Assembly: GCA_964036665.1 (NCBI GenBank)
Contig: OZ038527.1
Span: 3,720,001 to 3,784,000 of the forward strand
From: Gordius sp. MW1
Taxonomy: Eukaryota > Nematomorpha > Gordioida > Gordea > Gordiidae
Direction of reading: 5' to 3'
Length of the DNA stretch: 64,000 nucleotides
Shown piece by piece: positions 1 to 11,989 of the stretch; position 1 is the stretch's first letter; every line of letters starts with the position of its first letter. The notes below the pieces were generated by a model, which searched no databases, had not been told where the DNA came from, and saw nothing but the letters and a program-made list of their open reading frames with translations. A program made the translations under genes and the position numbers.

Positions 1-1842
1 GAGAAGGGAAGGGAAGAGGGGAAGGGAAGGGAAGAGGGGAAGGGAAGGGGGGACGACTCATCTGTACTTCGTATAAATGTATCATATTTGCTATGCAATT
101 TATGGGCGAGAAAGGTGGGAAGGGGCGAGAATGCCTATAGGGGGGTATTAAATGCCTAATGATTAATTAATTATTTATACAAATTTTCCATTATAGGCAA
201 AATGTAATATAGGCAAAATGTAATATAGGCAAGGGTCTAGTTGCGTATTACATTAGTTTTTATGGCCTTTAGTGATTATGGGTCTAACAAACTTTATATT
301 ATAAAACAATACAATGTTAAGAATTTGCAGAATTGTTGGGAGAAATTTTTTGTTGAATTTGAACAATTTTTAATTAAAAAAATCAAAAATTTGGCCAATG
401 GTCACTTTTTCTCTATTGGTCAGTACCAACAGATACTCTATAAGTCAATGATAGCCAAAAAAAACGGGAAAAAAAATTTTGATGCTCACTTTGGCCAATG
501 GTAATTTTTTTTATTGGTCAGCAGCCAGCACACGGTAAAAGTGGATATAAATTCATAAGAGTAAAAAAAACGAAAAAAAAATTTTCGAATCACATTTTGG
601 CCAATGGTCATTTTTTTCTATTGGTCAGCAGCCAGGACACGGTAAAAGTGGATATAAATTCATAATAGTCAAAAAAAAACGAAAAAAAAGTTTTCGAATC
701 ACATTTTGGCCAATGGTCATTTTATTCCATTGGTCAGCAGCCAGCGGACGGCCAAAAAGTCATAATAGCAATGGTAGTAACAGGAACAATCATAATAGTC
801 AAAAAAAAACGAAAAAAATAATTTCGATTCACATTTTGGCCAATGGTCATTTTTTCCATCGGTCAGGAGCCAGCGGACGGCCAAAAAGTCATAATAGCAA
901 TGGTAGTAACAGAGGAACAATCATAATAGTCAAAAAAAAACGAAAAAAATAATTTCGATTCACATTTTGGCCAATGGTCATTTTTTTCATTGGTCAGCAG
1001 CCAACGGACGGCCAAAAAGTCTTATTATCAATGATAGTAACAAGAACAATCAGAAGAGTCAAAAAAACTCCGGGATTCTAACCCAAAAACTAGTTAAATT
1101 GCATAGCAATTAGAAGTAAACAACTTTTATTTATGTTTATTATATAACATTGGTCAGCAGCCAGCGGACGGCCAAAAAGTCATAATAGCAATGGTAGAAA
1201 CAGGAACAATCATAATAATCAAAAAAAAACAAAAAAAATAATTTTGATTCACATTTTGGCCAATGGTCATTTTTTTCATTGGTCAGCAGCCAGCGGACGG
1301 CCAAAAATTCTTATTATCAATGATAGTAACAAGAACAATCATAAGAGTCAAAAAAACTCCGGGATTCTAACCCCAAAACTAGTTAAATTGCTAGCAATTA
1401 AAAGTAAACAACTTTTATTTATGTTTATTATATAACTAGTTAAATTGCATAGCATTAAAAGTAAACAACTTTTATCTATGTTTATTATATAACAAAAACT
1501 AGTTAAATTGCATAGCAATTAAAAGTAAACAACTTTTATTTATGTTTATTATATAACTAGTTAAATTGCATAGCAATTAAAAGTAAACAACTTTTATTTA
1601 TGTTTATTATATAATAGATAATTTAACAAATCTTATATATAACACACCGAGGGAGAGAGAGATGAGGGGTGGGGCACCTCTTATGCATGAGATAGAGATG
1701 AGGGGTGGGGCACCTCTTTCTCATGCATAGCAATTAAAAAGCGATAAACTAATATACCCAATGCAAATAGATAGGGAGGAAAACGGACAACGGACGGACA
1801 ACGGACGGACAACCAAAAACGAGCCCATAAATTGCATAGCAA
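1..1842 (-). mobile_element. HINE-like tandem-repeat element, copy 1 (cut by window edge)
   Basis: Reading left to right there is a polypurine tract (1-53), a subterminal site TTGCTATGCAATTTATGGGC (88-107), a unique block to about 380, then units containing CCAATGG, a T-rich loop and CCATTGG (about 390-1075 and 1140-1330). Next come roughly 57-bp repeats starting CTAGTTAAATTGCATAGC (about 1378-1615), a GAGATGAGGGGTGGGGCACC block, ACGGACAACGGAC repeats, and the end GCCCATAAATTGCATAGCAA (1823-1842), the exact reverse complement of 88-107. The hairpin-bearing end seen in other copies lies left of the window. It sits in the last visible DDB1 intron. Classification as a Helentron-type non-autonomous element is inferred from architecture. 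No rolling-circle transposase is present. Confidence 0.6.
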
Positions 1843-2481
1843 TTAATACAGCTCTAACAAATATAATATCTGTAAAAAAAATTTCAAGTATCGGTATCGG
1901 CACGATTAATATAGGTATCGGTACCGATACCGATATCGTTAAAAATCGTGATATCGGTACCGATACCAATATCGGTGCAGCCCTACCCATAACATCTTTT
2001 GGAGTCATCCTACACGCTAATATAAAGTCTAAAATAAGAACGTTAAGTGTAAAAACTTTTAATGATAAAGATTTTGCAAAACGTAACTTCAGGATTTTTA
2101 CGAAAGAGCCCACCCTGCAAATTCTTCAATGGCGCTTAATCTAAATAATTACAATATATATCTTCTCGAGCATCTGTCGTCAGTCCCATTTACATTTATT
2201 TCCATCATTTTATTAACTATAATCCCAAAAGTTGGACAAGACAAGACAGACATTTTGTGCGAAATTGAGCCCATAAATTGCATAGCAATCACAATCTAAC
2301 GCTTACACACCACTCTAACGAGCATTTAATTAAGTTCCATCATTTTATAAACTATAAACCCAAAATGTTGGACAATAAAGTGCATCATTTTATAAACTAA
2401 ACTCGCAAAACGTTGGACAGGACGAGACAAGATAGCCAAGAGAGGACGGACATTGTGTTTCGAAAGTGAGCCTGTGCATAC
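1843..2481. other. DDB1 intron 8 remainder, repeat-derived
   Basis: No coding exon recognised. 1855-1985 is a run of TATCGGTA/TACCGATA palindromic words of the kind seen in hAT subterminal regions. 2203-2475 holds three degenerate copies of a block built on CATCATTTTATaAACTA and GTTGGACA. A second GCCCATAAATTGCATAGCAA-like end lies at about 2270-2289. All of this lies downstream of the last visible DDB1 exon and so should be intronic. Confidence 0.5.
2203..2475. repeat. Degenerate threefold tandem repeat
   Basis: Blocks starting near 2203, 2337 and 2382 share CCATCATTTTAT, AACTA, CCAAAA and GTTGGACA in the same order. The first and third also share a GACGGACATT/GACAGACATT word followed by a GAG(C)C motif. 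Spacing is irregular, so it may be a broken copy of a larger repeat rather than a true satellite. Confidence 0.5.
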
Positions 2482-5400
2482 CTATGAGAATGAGACCCGA
2501 CGACATGGACGGTACCAAAATGAGGCTATCGGGGTAGGTGGGGGAGTCGAAGGGGCACACTTGACACACTTCCCTAAGGTTGACGGCGGAAAAAATGAGT
2601 TTCCCGTTGCGCGCGTATATTATGGTGGGGCGGTCCGAGCATACGAATACGTTGTCGGATCTAGATTCTGAATCAGCTGATTTTGGGGCTGCACCCGAGC
2701 GGAACAATTTGAGACTGGGGGGTCGAGTGCCAACGACCGCCCGTTTTCTGTCCCTCAAACTTCCCGTAACCGGGTCGCACCGGAAGTAGTAGAGCGTCCC
2801 ATTGCCCAGCGCCACCATGAGATAGTATCCATCCGCCGCGTTGTATTTTTCCGCCGCGTGAGAGGCGGAAGTAGCGGAGGAATACGGGGTGGGCTGTGAT
2901 AACCGGCACAAAAGGAGAGAACGGGGAACGACGACGTCGCCCTTGGCCGCGAATTCTTCACAACAGCACTCCTCCAGGCGTGGAAGGGAGAAGGTTTTAA
3001 CCGCGATCCGACCCCAAAACCCCGCGGCGCAAAAGCGGGCGGGGCCTTCTTCACCCGCCGTGGGAGGTGAGGAATGGGCGAGGTGCTCGCCGAGAGGTGA
3101 GCAATCGAGGCAAGAGATCTCGTGATCGCAAGTCACGTGACCGCGTTCCACGAGGCCATCCGCCTTCCGCAATTCCAGGTAATATAGCTCACGGCCCGAA
3201 GCCAAGCAAATCTGAGACCCATTGCACGCGGCTACGGTGATGGCCTGAGACGATCCATCGCCAACCCTTTTATAATAAATCAAAAAAAAAATTAAAGCTT
3301 TACTAATGATCATCCCAAATCTCAACAAAGAAACCCTGTTTTTAACGATAAAATTTATTTAGTTTTAGTTAGTAAAATAGGTGATAAAGTGACACAAAGG
3401 CGTAGCCAGGATTGGATTCAGAGGGGGTCACAAATGATTTTGGGAGGTGGAAAAGAATAATTTTTTTGAAATTTTAAATATAACTATATAAAATCTTGAA
3501 GAATTCCTAGATTTAGAGGAGGCAAGCGTTCCTTCCTGCCACCCTCTGGCTACGCCTATGAAGGGACAAGTCATAGCTAATAATGTATTGTTTCGATATT
3601 TTAATGACATAATAACTAAAATTTCGACGACAAACATATTTAGAGCAAATTTTATAAAAAGCAACCAGCTATCCGTCTACTAAACACAATAGTTCACAAC
3701 ATAAAAGAAGAAGGAAGGGGAGGGGATCAATTACCTACTTAACCACCCATCCCCCCCCCCATTTAATAACATTTATATAAAACTGCGTTTACGTTATGTT
3801 AGGTGGGGTCCATTCTTGCAAAACTTTCGAATTTATCCTATCGATGAGAAGGCAGGAGGCGGTCGTAATTTGGAGGATGTTATTGTTAACGACGTCACCG
3901 CAGTACAACGTAGTAGCACCGGACGTTACGATACCGGGCAAGTCGATTTCTTCGACTTCGTCCGACCCATCATCAGCTGATGTACCTAAAAAGAATGTAA
4001 TAAAAGATAAGTAAGGCATTGTCTATACTCAATTTAAAAAATCGTCTAGTTTTTCGGAAGATGTAAATTTTCCACCATCATTACAAATTTTAGCTCGCTA
4101 AACTAAAGTTAAAAATTATAGTGTATGATACATAGCCAATTGGTAATTTCTAACCACTTCGCAATTCCAAACTTTAAAAGGGTAGACGTTTAATAACATT
4201 ATATATTTTATTAATAAAATCTTCTATAGTCTGATTTAGGCCTTAAATTTTTGCTCACTATAGAAGAACGTATCACAATAATAAGGTAAGATGGTTAAAA
4301 ATGGTGACCCAACATTTTAATAACTAATTGTAACAGATTAATTTTTCAAACTGTGTATTCATTTATTTATCAAACCATTCTAATGTAAATTGTTCAAATA
4401 AATTTGTATTAAGATTTATCATACTTCTCTAACAGTAGTAGAAAAAAACACAAAATTTCAGCCTAAAATCTTTCAACCGGCTTCGGTGTAAACTCAGAAA
4501 TATTCTAAGACATGTTTTAAACAAAAATAATTTTTTCATTTAAAATGTATAGTACAAATAAAAGATTAATAAAATTAAAAAAACGTTTCTTACCCAAACC
4601 AAAATTCTTTTAATCTCAAAAATGTTTTAAGACGTGTTTTAAATTACATAATTATGACGAAAATAAATGTAAATGAATGTATAAAAACGCTGTCGTATAT
4701 TATGCAAAGACGTAGTACCGTTGAAGGATAGTACTCTGGTGGTTCGATCGGAGAAACCGGTGACCAACATGGCGTCAGCTTTGGTCACCGTATTTTTCAA
4801 GGACCACAGACCACGAATCAGCTGATTGCCTGGCAATTCCAACGCCGCCCGTTCGTTAATTCCGATCCCGTCTCGCAAAATCCGAAGTGACCCTAGCAAA
4901 TCATTTATATATTGACTTATTTTCAAAAAAATATAAATTTCATTAAAAAAGTTAATTCAAAGTTGCTATGTTCAAAAATCTTGTCCAATACCATAGAATA
5001 ACATTGGTATGCTACTTCACCCACAATGTTCGTTTAAATAATAACGTTTCACCTTATAGTGGCAATCAAAAGTGATTATTTGGAATTTAATGCAATATTT
5101 GATTTGCAATTATTTTATCGTATGTTACCTTGGGCAGGCCAAATTATTCTCAATTATGATTAAGTAATTTAGGCCAAATATTTTTAACTTTTTAATGATT
5201 TTTAAAAGATCATACGATATATATGTATTAAAGTTTCGTATCTTAATGCAAAACGCTTTAAAAAATATGCACCGCTCGTGTTGGTATAGCAGGTTAAGGC
5301 GTTTTTGAAACGAATGGGAAGCGAAAAGAGTGTTAATAAAACTATATTACAATTACAAAACATCTTAATGCAATTCTTACTTTTTTAGAGATTAACATTT

Positions 5401-8400
5401 ATGAACATATCGAAAAAATAGGTAATTTTATACCGATCATTTCGGTTTGGATAATTTTGGTGAGGGTGTAGGCCTCATATATCGTAATAATTTGTGGAAT
5501 ATTTTTAGCCATTTTAGGGCTAATTTAATTATGGACGTTCAAAGGGGCAAAAACTCACCCAGGCGCGTTTTATCAATTTCGCTATTAATCCTCATATTTC
5601 CTAAAATTATGGCGCTATCCTCTCAACTTTTGCTGTATTTCGTTCCTCCCCAATCTCTCGAAATAACACAACAAAAAACTTAAAACTTTTGCGCTTAATC
5701 TTTTGTCGACTTAAAAGTCGGGGGGGGGGGGGTGTTTTGTCCCCAACCCGCATCAAATTACTAACCGTCTTTAAAGGCTCCGGAACAAGTGACCAGCTGA
5801 TCCCGATGTCCGGAACCTGGTTCGGCATCCACCGTAACCATATCCACGATCGGTCCCAAATTGGTAAATCGCTCCAAAACTTCCACGTAACTCGGAACAG
5901 CTGATTGTTCGGGAATGGTCGGGATGGTACGAAGTCGAATCAGCTGTGAATCGCCGAGTCGAGAACCGAGAAAGAGGACGCCGTTGTCGAGGTAAGTCAG
6001 GGATTCGGGGATGGAGGCTTCGCCGAGGAGTGTTAGGGAGAGGTCCCTAACCGCGTGCCCGTCGTCGGACACCTCGAGGAGTAACACGAACAAACGACCC
6101 GCCATGTCCCCGAGGATGTATCTGAGAAGCAGACAATTGAATGATGGGGTAAATACAATTATACACTAAATAAATAAATAAATAAATAAATAAATATATA
6201 AAGCAATAAATAAATAAACAAATAAATAGATGAATAAATAAAAAATAAATCGAAAGTGTAATAACTAACTTATTAAAATGATCAAAGTATAATCTTTCAA
6301 AGCTATAAGGAGTGTTTAATTAAATTTATCTCGATTTTTGGGTTATAGTATCATTTTTTTATATGTGAACATATCCTGAGATAAGGTCAACTTATTAAAA
6401 AAATAGTTCATTAATATATATATCTAATTAAAATACAATAATTTAGAAGTCTACAATCATAATATAAATATAAAAAGGGCGTTATATATAAATAAGTAAT
6501 ACGTCCTGATCTTCATTTGTAAAAAAGACCCGAAATCCAAAAAATAATGGGAAATCAAATTTCACCATTAAACTTAAAATATATGGTAATAAGTGACTTT
6601 TAAGGCAAAAGCATTGATTATACTAAAGGCACTATCTTTGAAACGGCTTAGCTATGAACAAAAGTTATTTTAAAATCGTAGACAAACAATTAAACAAGCA
6701 TTGGTCGAAATAATATAAATTAGACAAAAATGCCGATTACCAAATACATTAGCCCATATGTTTATAATTTAACGGCGTGGAGTTTAAAAAAAATTCAGAA
6801 ATTTTAAATTAACTCAAAGTCGTTTACTTTAATAGAATTCCCGTATAAAGCAAGGCCTTTTTCATATTGATTAAACTAATTTTTTATAATGTTCTTACGT
6901 CCAAATAAACAATATATACATTAAAAAAAAATAAAATAAAAAATAAATTTTTAAATAAAAAAACACTTCTAAAACAAATAAAGCCTACGTACTATCTAAC
7001 TTGCACCCCACCTTACCCCTTAAAAAACGTTTAAAGCATTTTCATTTTATTCTAAAGAAACACACTAGTACCTGCTACCGTTGGGGTCTACTTTGCAGTA
7101 ACAAGTGATCGAATTTTGTTTCATGACGGGGGGCCGTATGGCGAAAGGGGCATTATCTTTGAAATACATGATAGATTCTTGGCCTACGATCAAAACACCA
7201 CCACCCAAGGCCAAGGGGACGGGTATTAGGATAGAGGCTTCGGCTTCTATGTTATTTTCGCTCCAGGGACCATGCACTAAATCCCTATCCATCAATTTGT
7301 ACGTTCGAAAGTGACGATCGGAATCTTGATTGATCAGAGCTATGGTCGGAACCTTGGTACATTCGTTTAGTTTCCAAAAAGTTTATAAATATATATATAT
7401 ATATATGTGGGCGTAACCAGCATTGGGAATAGAGGGGGGGGGGAGCAATGATGATTTAGGGAGAGGGGGGGCAAAATAATTATTTTTTGAAATTTTAGCC
7501 CTAATTTTAATAAATTTTGACAACATTTAGGATTTAAAGGGGGGGGGGGGGGCAGCCTACCCCGCCCCTTAACTACGCCCATGTATATACACAGGAGAAA
7601 ATAGAAGAGTTTTGTAGAAGAAAGAGGTGGTTAAACAACAAACGGTAAAATTAAATTAATAGGATCTGAGGCAGCGTTGATTTAATTGGGAAAATTTTTG
7701 GAGGTCCATCATTAATATACATAGGCTTAGCCAGGGGGTGGCAGATAGGGGCGGCTGCCTCCCTCTAAATCCAAAAATTCTTGAAAATTCAGTATAATTA
7801 TGGCTAAAATTATTATTTTGCCCCTCTCTAAATCATTGTTGCCCCCTCTAAATCCAATCCTGGCTATACCCATGTTATATATCATTATATCCACTTATTT
7901 ATTGTAATTAAAATATTTGGCATTTAAAGTTTAAAAAGTAAACCTCTTGAACTAACCCAGTTGAAGCATTAAAATAAAGGGCCTCGTGAGCCCTATAATT
8001 TACTAGGGATTAATTTTAACCTGACCAAAAGAGTGTTAACAAAATTTTATCCTAGAAAATAATCATTTGTATTATTTTTTCACAGGCTATATAGATTGCC
8101 CAAATAATTCTAAAAACACTTTTGCATAAATTAAATTTTAGAATAGCATGTAGAGCAAAACTAATTGTGAACACCAAATGAACTTATTAGATGAATGATA
8201 AATAATAATCAACATTCAAAACAATTTCTATTAAGACATGAAGGAATAGATACAAAATTTAAAATATATTATAAAAAGTATACTTAATCATTTATCAGAT
8301 ATTATCAAATAATTTTTAAAGCATAACGTTCTAAACTAGTCAGATTTAAATATAATCATTTAAAAATACTAACATCAAAGCCCTCCAAGAACTTCAAGTC

Positions 8401-9073
8401 AACAATTTTGCGTTCTTCAATATTGATGTTGAAGGATTTCAATTCTCCTTTGTTTTTAGTTTCATAGTTTGATTTGGGATCTAAATTTTGGGATGCATAG
8501 TAATTGTCATCTAATTTGATTATCTTAAAAAGTCCATCATACAATTGCAAGCCAATGACTCTTCCATCAGGATCAATAGATGCAATCATTCCTATGCACG
8601 TAAATTAAAATATAATACCAAAAAAATAATTCTAAGATACTAACCAGCCTCTGAAGGCCTTCCAATTTTTTCCTGAACATTCCCGTGAGCTCTTGTAGAT
8701 ATTGTAAGATTACCAGTTTCATCTTGAATACATTCAAGAATACAAACATTGTACCTATTAGGCAAATGTGTGTAATTAACAAATTTATATACTTATGTGT
8801 AAGAATGAACAATAGATCTTTGTCATTCTGAGCATAAGAATTCAAGCTTCTTTTTGAGTGTGTATAGGGCTTAAATAATTGGAGACAAACAATTTTCCCA
8901 TTTATGGTATATTCCTTAATTAATTTTAACCCTTCTGGAGCCACCAAATAGATTTCCAAAAGCGTGCTCTTTGCTACAATCAAATTAATGTCATTAGGCC
9001 CTGTAAAACTTCCCCCACAACAGGTATTAACAGCCGTTGACTTATGATTACTCACAACATAGCTAAAAGCCAT
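2482..9073 (-). CDS. DDB1: DNA damage-binding protein 1 (DDB1), 5' eight exons, incomplete at window edge
   Basis: DDB1 is the triple beta-propeller adaptor of CUL4 ubiquitin ligases and a partner in nucleotide-excision repair. Exons by splice site and reading frame: 9073-8793, 8754-8645, 8591-8374, 7352-7072, 6121-5766, 4892-4719, 3985-3793, 3266-2482. All junctions are GT-AG and in phase, giving 2398 nt (about 799 of the usual ~1140 residues). Family landmarks in order: KSTAVN near the start, [122 protein letters not shown]. These cover propellers A and B and the start of C. The ATG at 9073 aligns with the family start. Exon 8 has extra serine/alanine-rich insertions relative to the vertebrate protein. 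The remaining ~340 codons lie left of the window. Confidence 0.95.
3395..3560. mobile_element. hAT-like MITE (GGCGTAGCCAGG family) in DDB1 intron 7
   Basis: Ends are CAAAGGCGTAGCCAGG and the inverted CTGGCTACGCCTATG. Flanking octamers AAGTGACA and AAGGGACA match at 7 of 8 positions, as expected for an aged hAT target duplication. The interior carries short purine-rich stretches and no ORF of its own. Confidence 0.7.
6168..6250. repeat. (TAAA)n microsatellite in DDB1 intron 4
   Basis: Mostly uninterrupted TAAA tetranucleotides with a few point changes, immediately upstream of exon 5. The rest of this 950-bp intron shows nothing else recognisable. Confidence 0.85.
7406..7583. mobile_element. 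hAT-like MITE (GGCGTAGCCAGG family) in DDB1 intron 3
   Basis: Left end TGTGGGCGTAACCAG is inverted relative to the right end CTACGCCCATG, and long G tracts occur inside both ends. An AT microsatellite borders it on the left, so its target duplication cannot be read. Confidence 0.6.
7720..7874. mobile_element. hAT-like MITE (GGCGTAGCCAGG family), second copy in DDB1 intron 3
   Basis: Left end CATAGGCTTAGCCAGG and right end CCTGGCTATACCCATG form inverted termini around an AT-rich core. Its interior resembles the copies at 17031-17158 and 35033-35195. The remainder of the intron (7875-8373) is plain AT-rich sequence. Confidence 0.65.
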
Positions 9074-10097
9074 CTATAAAAATAATAATATTTGATGATT
9101 TATAACATTTACATTCAATACAGTTGCCAAATAAATTAAAATTATTTAAAGTATTTGGAAAAAAACCTAATTAACGCGTGTATAAGGAGTAAGTTTTCTA
9201 AATACTTAGAATGAATTTAAAATTTAAAATGCCCAATGTGCTTGAAAATATTTTCCCTGTCAATGCGTTACATAATAATTATGCGCTAGTATTTGATGAT
9301 ATTCATAGACTAGTTGATGTTAGCCTGTATAAAAAATCAAGAAAAAAATAGCTTATAACCAAATACATTTTTTTTAAGATTTTAAGGACCGATTTTTGTA
9401 GTCAAAAATAAACTCAAACAAATAATTAAGAATAGGGAGCACTTTTATGGATAGAAATTATTTGAGCCATTCTTACCGTACATAAAAAAACTAGTTGGAG
9501 ATGGGCTTATAAGCATTTTTGAAAGTAACTAATAGAAAATTCACAACAAAATTATTATATAATAAAACTAGTCTTAAAATATCTTTTAATTTATTTAAAA
9601 ATTAGTCTTTTTTAATTTTATAGGTATTTAAGCTCGGTAACGGACGCCTCTTTGTTAAATCGCTGAACATTAAATTTCTACAGTAACTTAAGAATAAATT
9701 TAAGCTGACTAATTCCTATTCAACTTTATTTGAGTTTATAAGCATAAAATAGAAGATAACAAAACAAACATAATTATAAACTCTACCAACCTCTTAATTT
9801 CAAGGTGAGCTAGGTAAAAAAACGTACCCAAATATTTCGAGGCTATCTCTGTAATTAGGTTGTTTGAATATTATGCCAGCACCTATAGGCCTGACAATAT
9901 TTTTTAAGGGGGTCGGCTTATGGAAAATCTTTATTATACACACTACAAAGTTCATTTATATAGAGCATATTTAAAAGAAAAGATAACAGTTTAACATTTG
10001 CTGTTTACTTATCCGATTCTGTAATTTTAGCGAAACAGTTAAAAGTCAATAATTAAATAGAATTATGATTGTGTAATTAAAAACACGCTTCTGGGAC
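9074..10097. other. Intergenic, upstream of DDB1
   Basis: About 1 kb of AT-rich sequence 5' of the DDB1 start codon. It must contain the DDB1 5' UTR and promoter, but I see no TATA/initiator arrangement, CpG-rich block or conserved ORF that would locate them. Confidence 0.5.
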
Positions 10098-10112
10098 TAG
10101 AGACCTGCAATT

Positions 10113-11989
10113 AATGATGCAGAAAAAATAATCTCGTCTCGGATCGTCTAGTTTAGTCTAGTCAATTCTAGTCTAGTCTCATCTCGATAGACCGAGTCGA
10201 CACGGAGACGAGACTTTGAAAATTAAGTCAGGATCGCGACGAGAATTTCAAACTTGAGATGAGACGATACGAGATTTTATTATCGAGATCTGAATTTTTT
10301 TTATTGACCATCCTAATCGTAATGTAGCAGTTGTAAATCATTTATTTTGCAGTTCACATTAGGAATTTTAAGTGCAAATTAATATGAGTTAAATAATTTT
10401 AATATTGGGTAATACTTGAAACCTCATATCCTTCCCTTGAAGGTCGAATGCGTCCAGATGGCTATTCACTAATCCCATGGGATAACGGACCGTTATCCCA
10501 CGGTCTCCTTTAAAAATGGGATTTTAAATGCATTGACTTATTTGCCCCCTTTAATCTTAATTATGACCCCATGGCCCTCACTGAAGAACGCAAGCTGTAA
10601 AAAATACAAGGCACTCTTGAAGTCTAGTATTTTTATCCCAATAGTTTCCTCCTGTTCAGGATCCTGTGGAAAAATGGCGTTGGCATTCTTCAAAGAAGGC
10701 TGGCGATCCCCTCCCTCTAAATATTTCCCCGCATTTTTATTGAAACAATCAAAGCAATCCTAATTGCAAAAAATTAATTTATATTCAATCTTTTTTGGAT
10801 TCCTGGCTTCTTCTATAAGAGGAAGATGAAGACATAATATTCATAGTGTTTTTTAATATTATTATTAAATAATTGTAATATTTAATATTAAGTTTAGATA
10901 TATATCAATAAATTAACGTAATTTCTATAAAAAAATTGCACACCCATGTTACCGCGTTAAATTCAAATTTCAATAGCTTGATGAATTAAATATATGTGAG
11001 TGCCCCAAACATACAAACCTTAAATGAGTTATGATGAATTAATAAATTTTACTAAAGCCTTAAAATTTTGTAATAGTTACATCATCTTGTTTGATGAGAT
11101 GATATTTTGATCGGGGGTTAATTATTCAAAATACATATATAAATTTGAAAACAAAGACTAATATTTTTCGAGCCTGCCATAGACTTCGGCCAAGAGATTG
11201 CCTTTAAAAGCCTTAGATTAAATTAAGTCTGTCAGGACTTTGTTATGAACTCATGTTACATCTCTAAAATTCTCAAGCCATAAATCACATTATGCATTTG
11301 TTTTGACAATTACATTACCTTTCACTTTATAAAGGTAGCGTTTGCAGGTGAATTTAATCCACAGAATTTTTCCTGCGTTTTGAACTAAACTAAAATATGA
11401 GTATAATCTTTATTAATAACCAAATATTCTATTTAAAAAAAATCAAGTAAATATTTTGGGACATAATATGGGGTATTACATTCTATAAAATCGTTTATTT
11501 TTTAATGTAAAATTAACTTTTGTACAATTACATAGGTGCAATTTATTGAAAACCTCAAAAAGTCGTAATCCACAAACACTGCTACTTCTACTTGTATTTT
11601 ACACATTTCAATGCGTGCAACTAATTACTTTTATTATGAACAATGATAAAAGGCATCCACTCTCGTTTAAAATTGTTATAAGAATATAAGCAACATGCGA
11701 TTTAGACGGTTATATCAGACGACTAAAACTCTTGCCTTTAATTATTTTTTAAAGGAATTATTTATTTTTGCCAATGCTAACTAAGGGTCTCAGCTAGTGC
11801 AAATATGGAAACAAACATGTTTATTTTGAATAAAAATGCTATATTATTTTGTTTATATAAAGTTGAAATAATTTAGGGGGAAATAATATAAGAAAATCTC
11901 AACTCATGTCGAAATTTCTCGTCCAGACGAGATCGAAATTCTTACGAAAATTTGCTTTCGAGCGCCAGACTAGACAAGATCGAAACACT
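10113..11989. mobile_element. Non-autonomous hAT, paralogue of 53315-55001, inserted in a hAT terminus
   Basis: The interior aligns along its length with 53315-55001: shared GAGACGAGAC-rich left part, ATTCTCAAGCCATAAAT-like middle, and CCAATGCTAACTAAGGGT block at 11772. The right end GATCGAAACACT parallels GATTGAAACACT(A) of the paralogue. Flanking CTGCAATT and CTGCAACG (6 of 8) would be the decayed target duplication, placing the insertion within the terminus of the surrounding GC-rich hAT. No transposase is present; the longest ORF (10533-10763) has no recognisable domain. Confidence 0.55.
10478..10500. other. Perfect 11-bp-arm palindrome with 1-nt spacer
   Basis: Arms TGGGATAACGG (10478-10488) and CCGTTATCCCA (10490-10500) are exact reverse complements around a single A. 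It lies in the left third of the nested hAT. I see no counterpart in the corresponding part of the paralogue at 53315-55001. Confidence 0.8.

Noticed and set aside
713-952. ORFs in all copies of the HINE-like array (e.g. 713-952, 15152-15337, 26343-26582, 32096-32461)
   Set aside because: They are translations of the tandem units; both strands are open because the units lack stops in some frames, and they end wherever the array changes.
2453-3125. Plus-strand and alternative-frame ORFs over DDB1 exon 8 (2453-2671, 2580-2789, 2889-3125, 2673-2909, 2755-3054)
   Set aside because: GC-rich coding sequence leaves other frames open; only the DDB1 frame shows family motifs.
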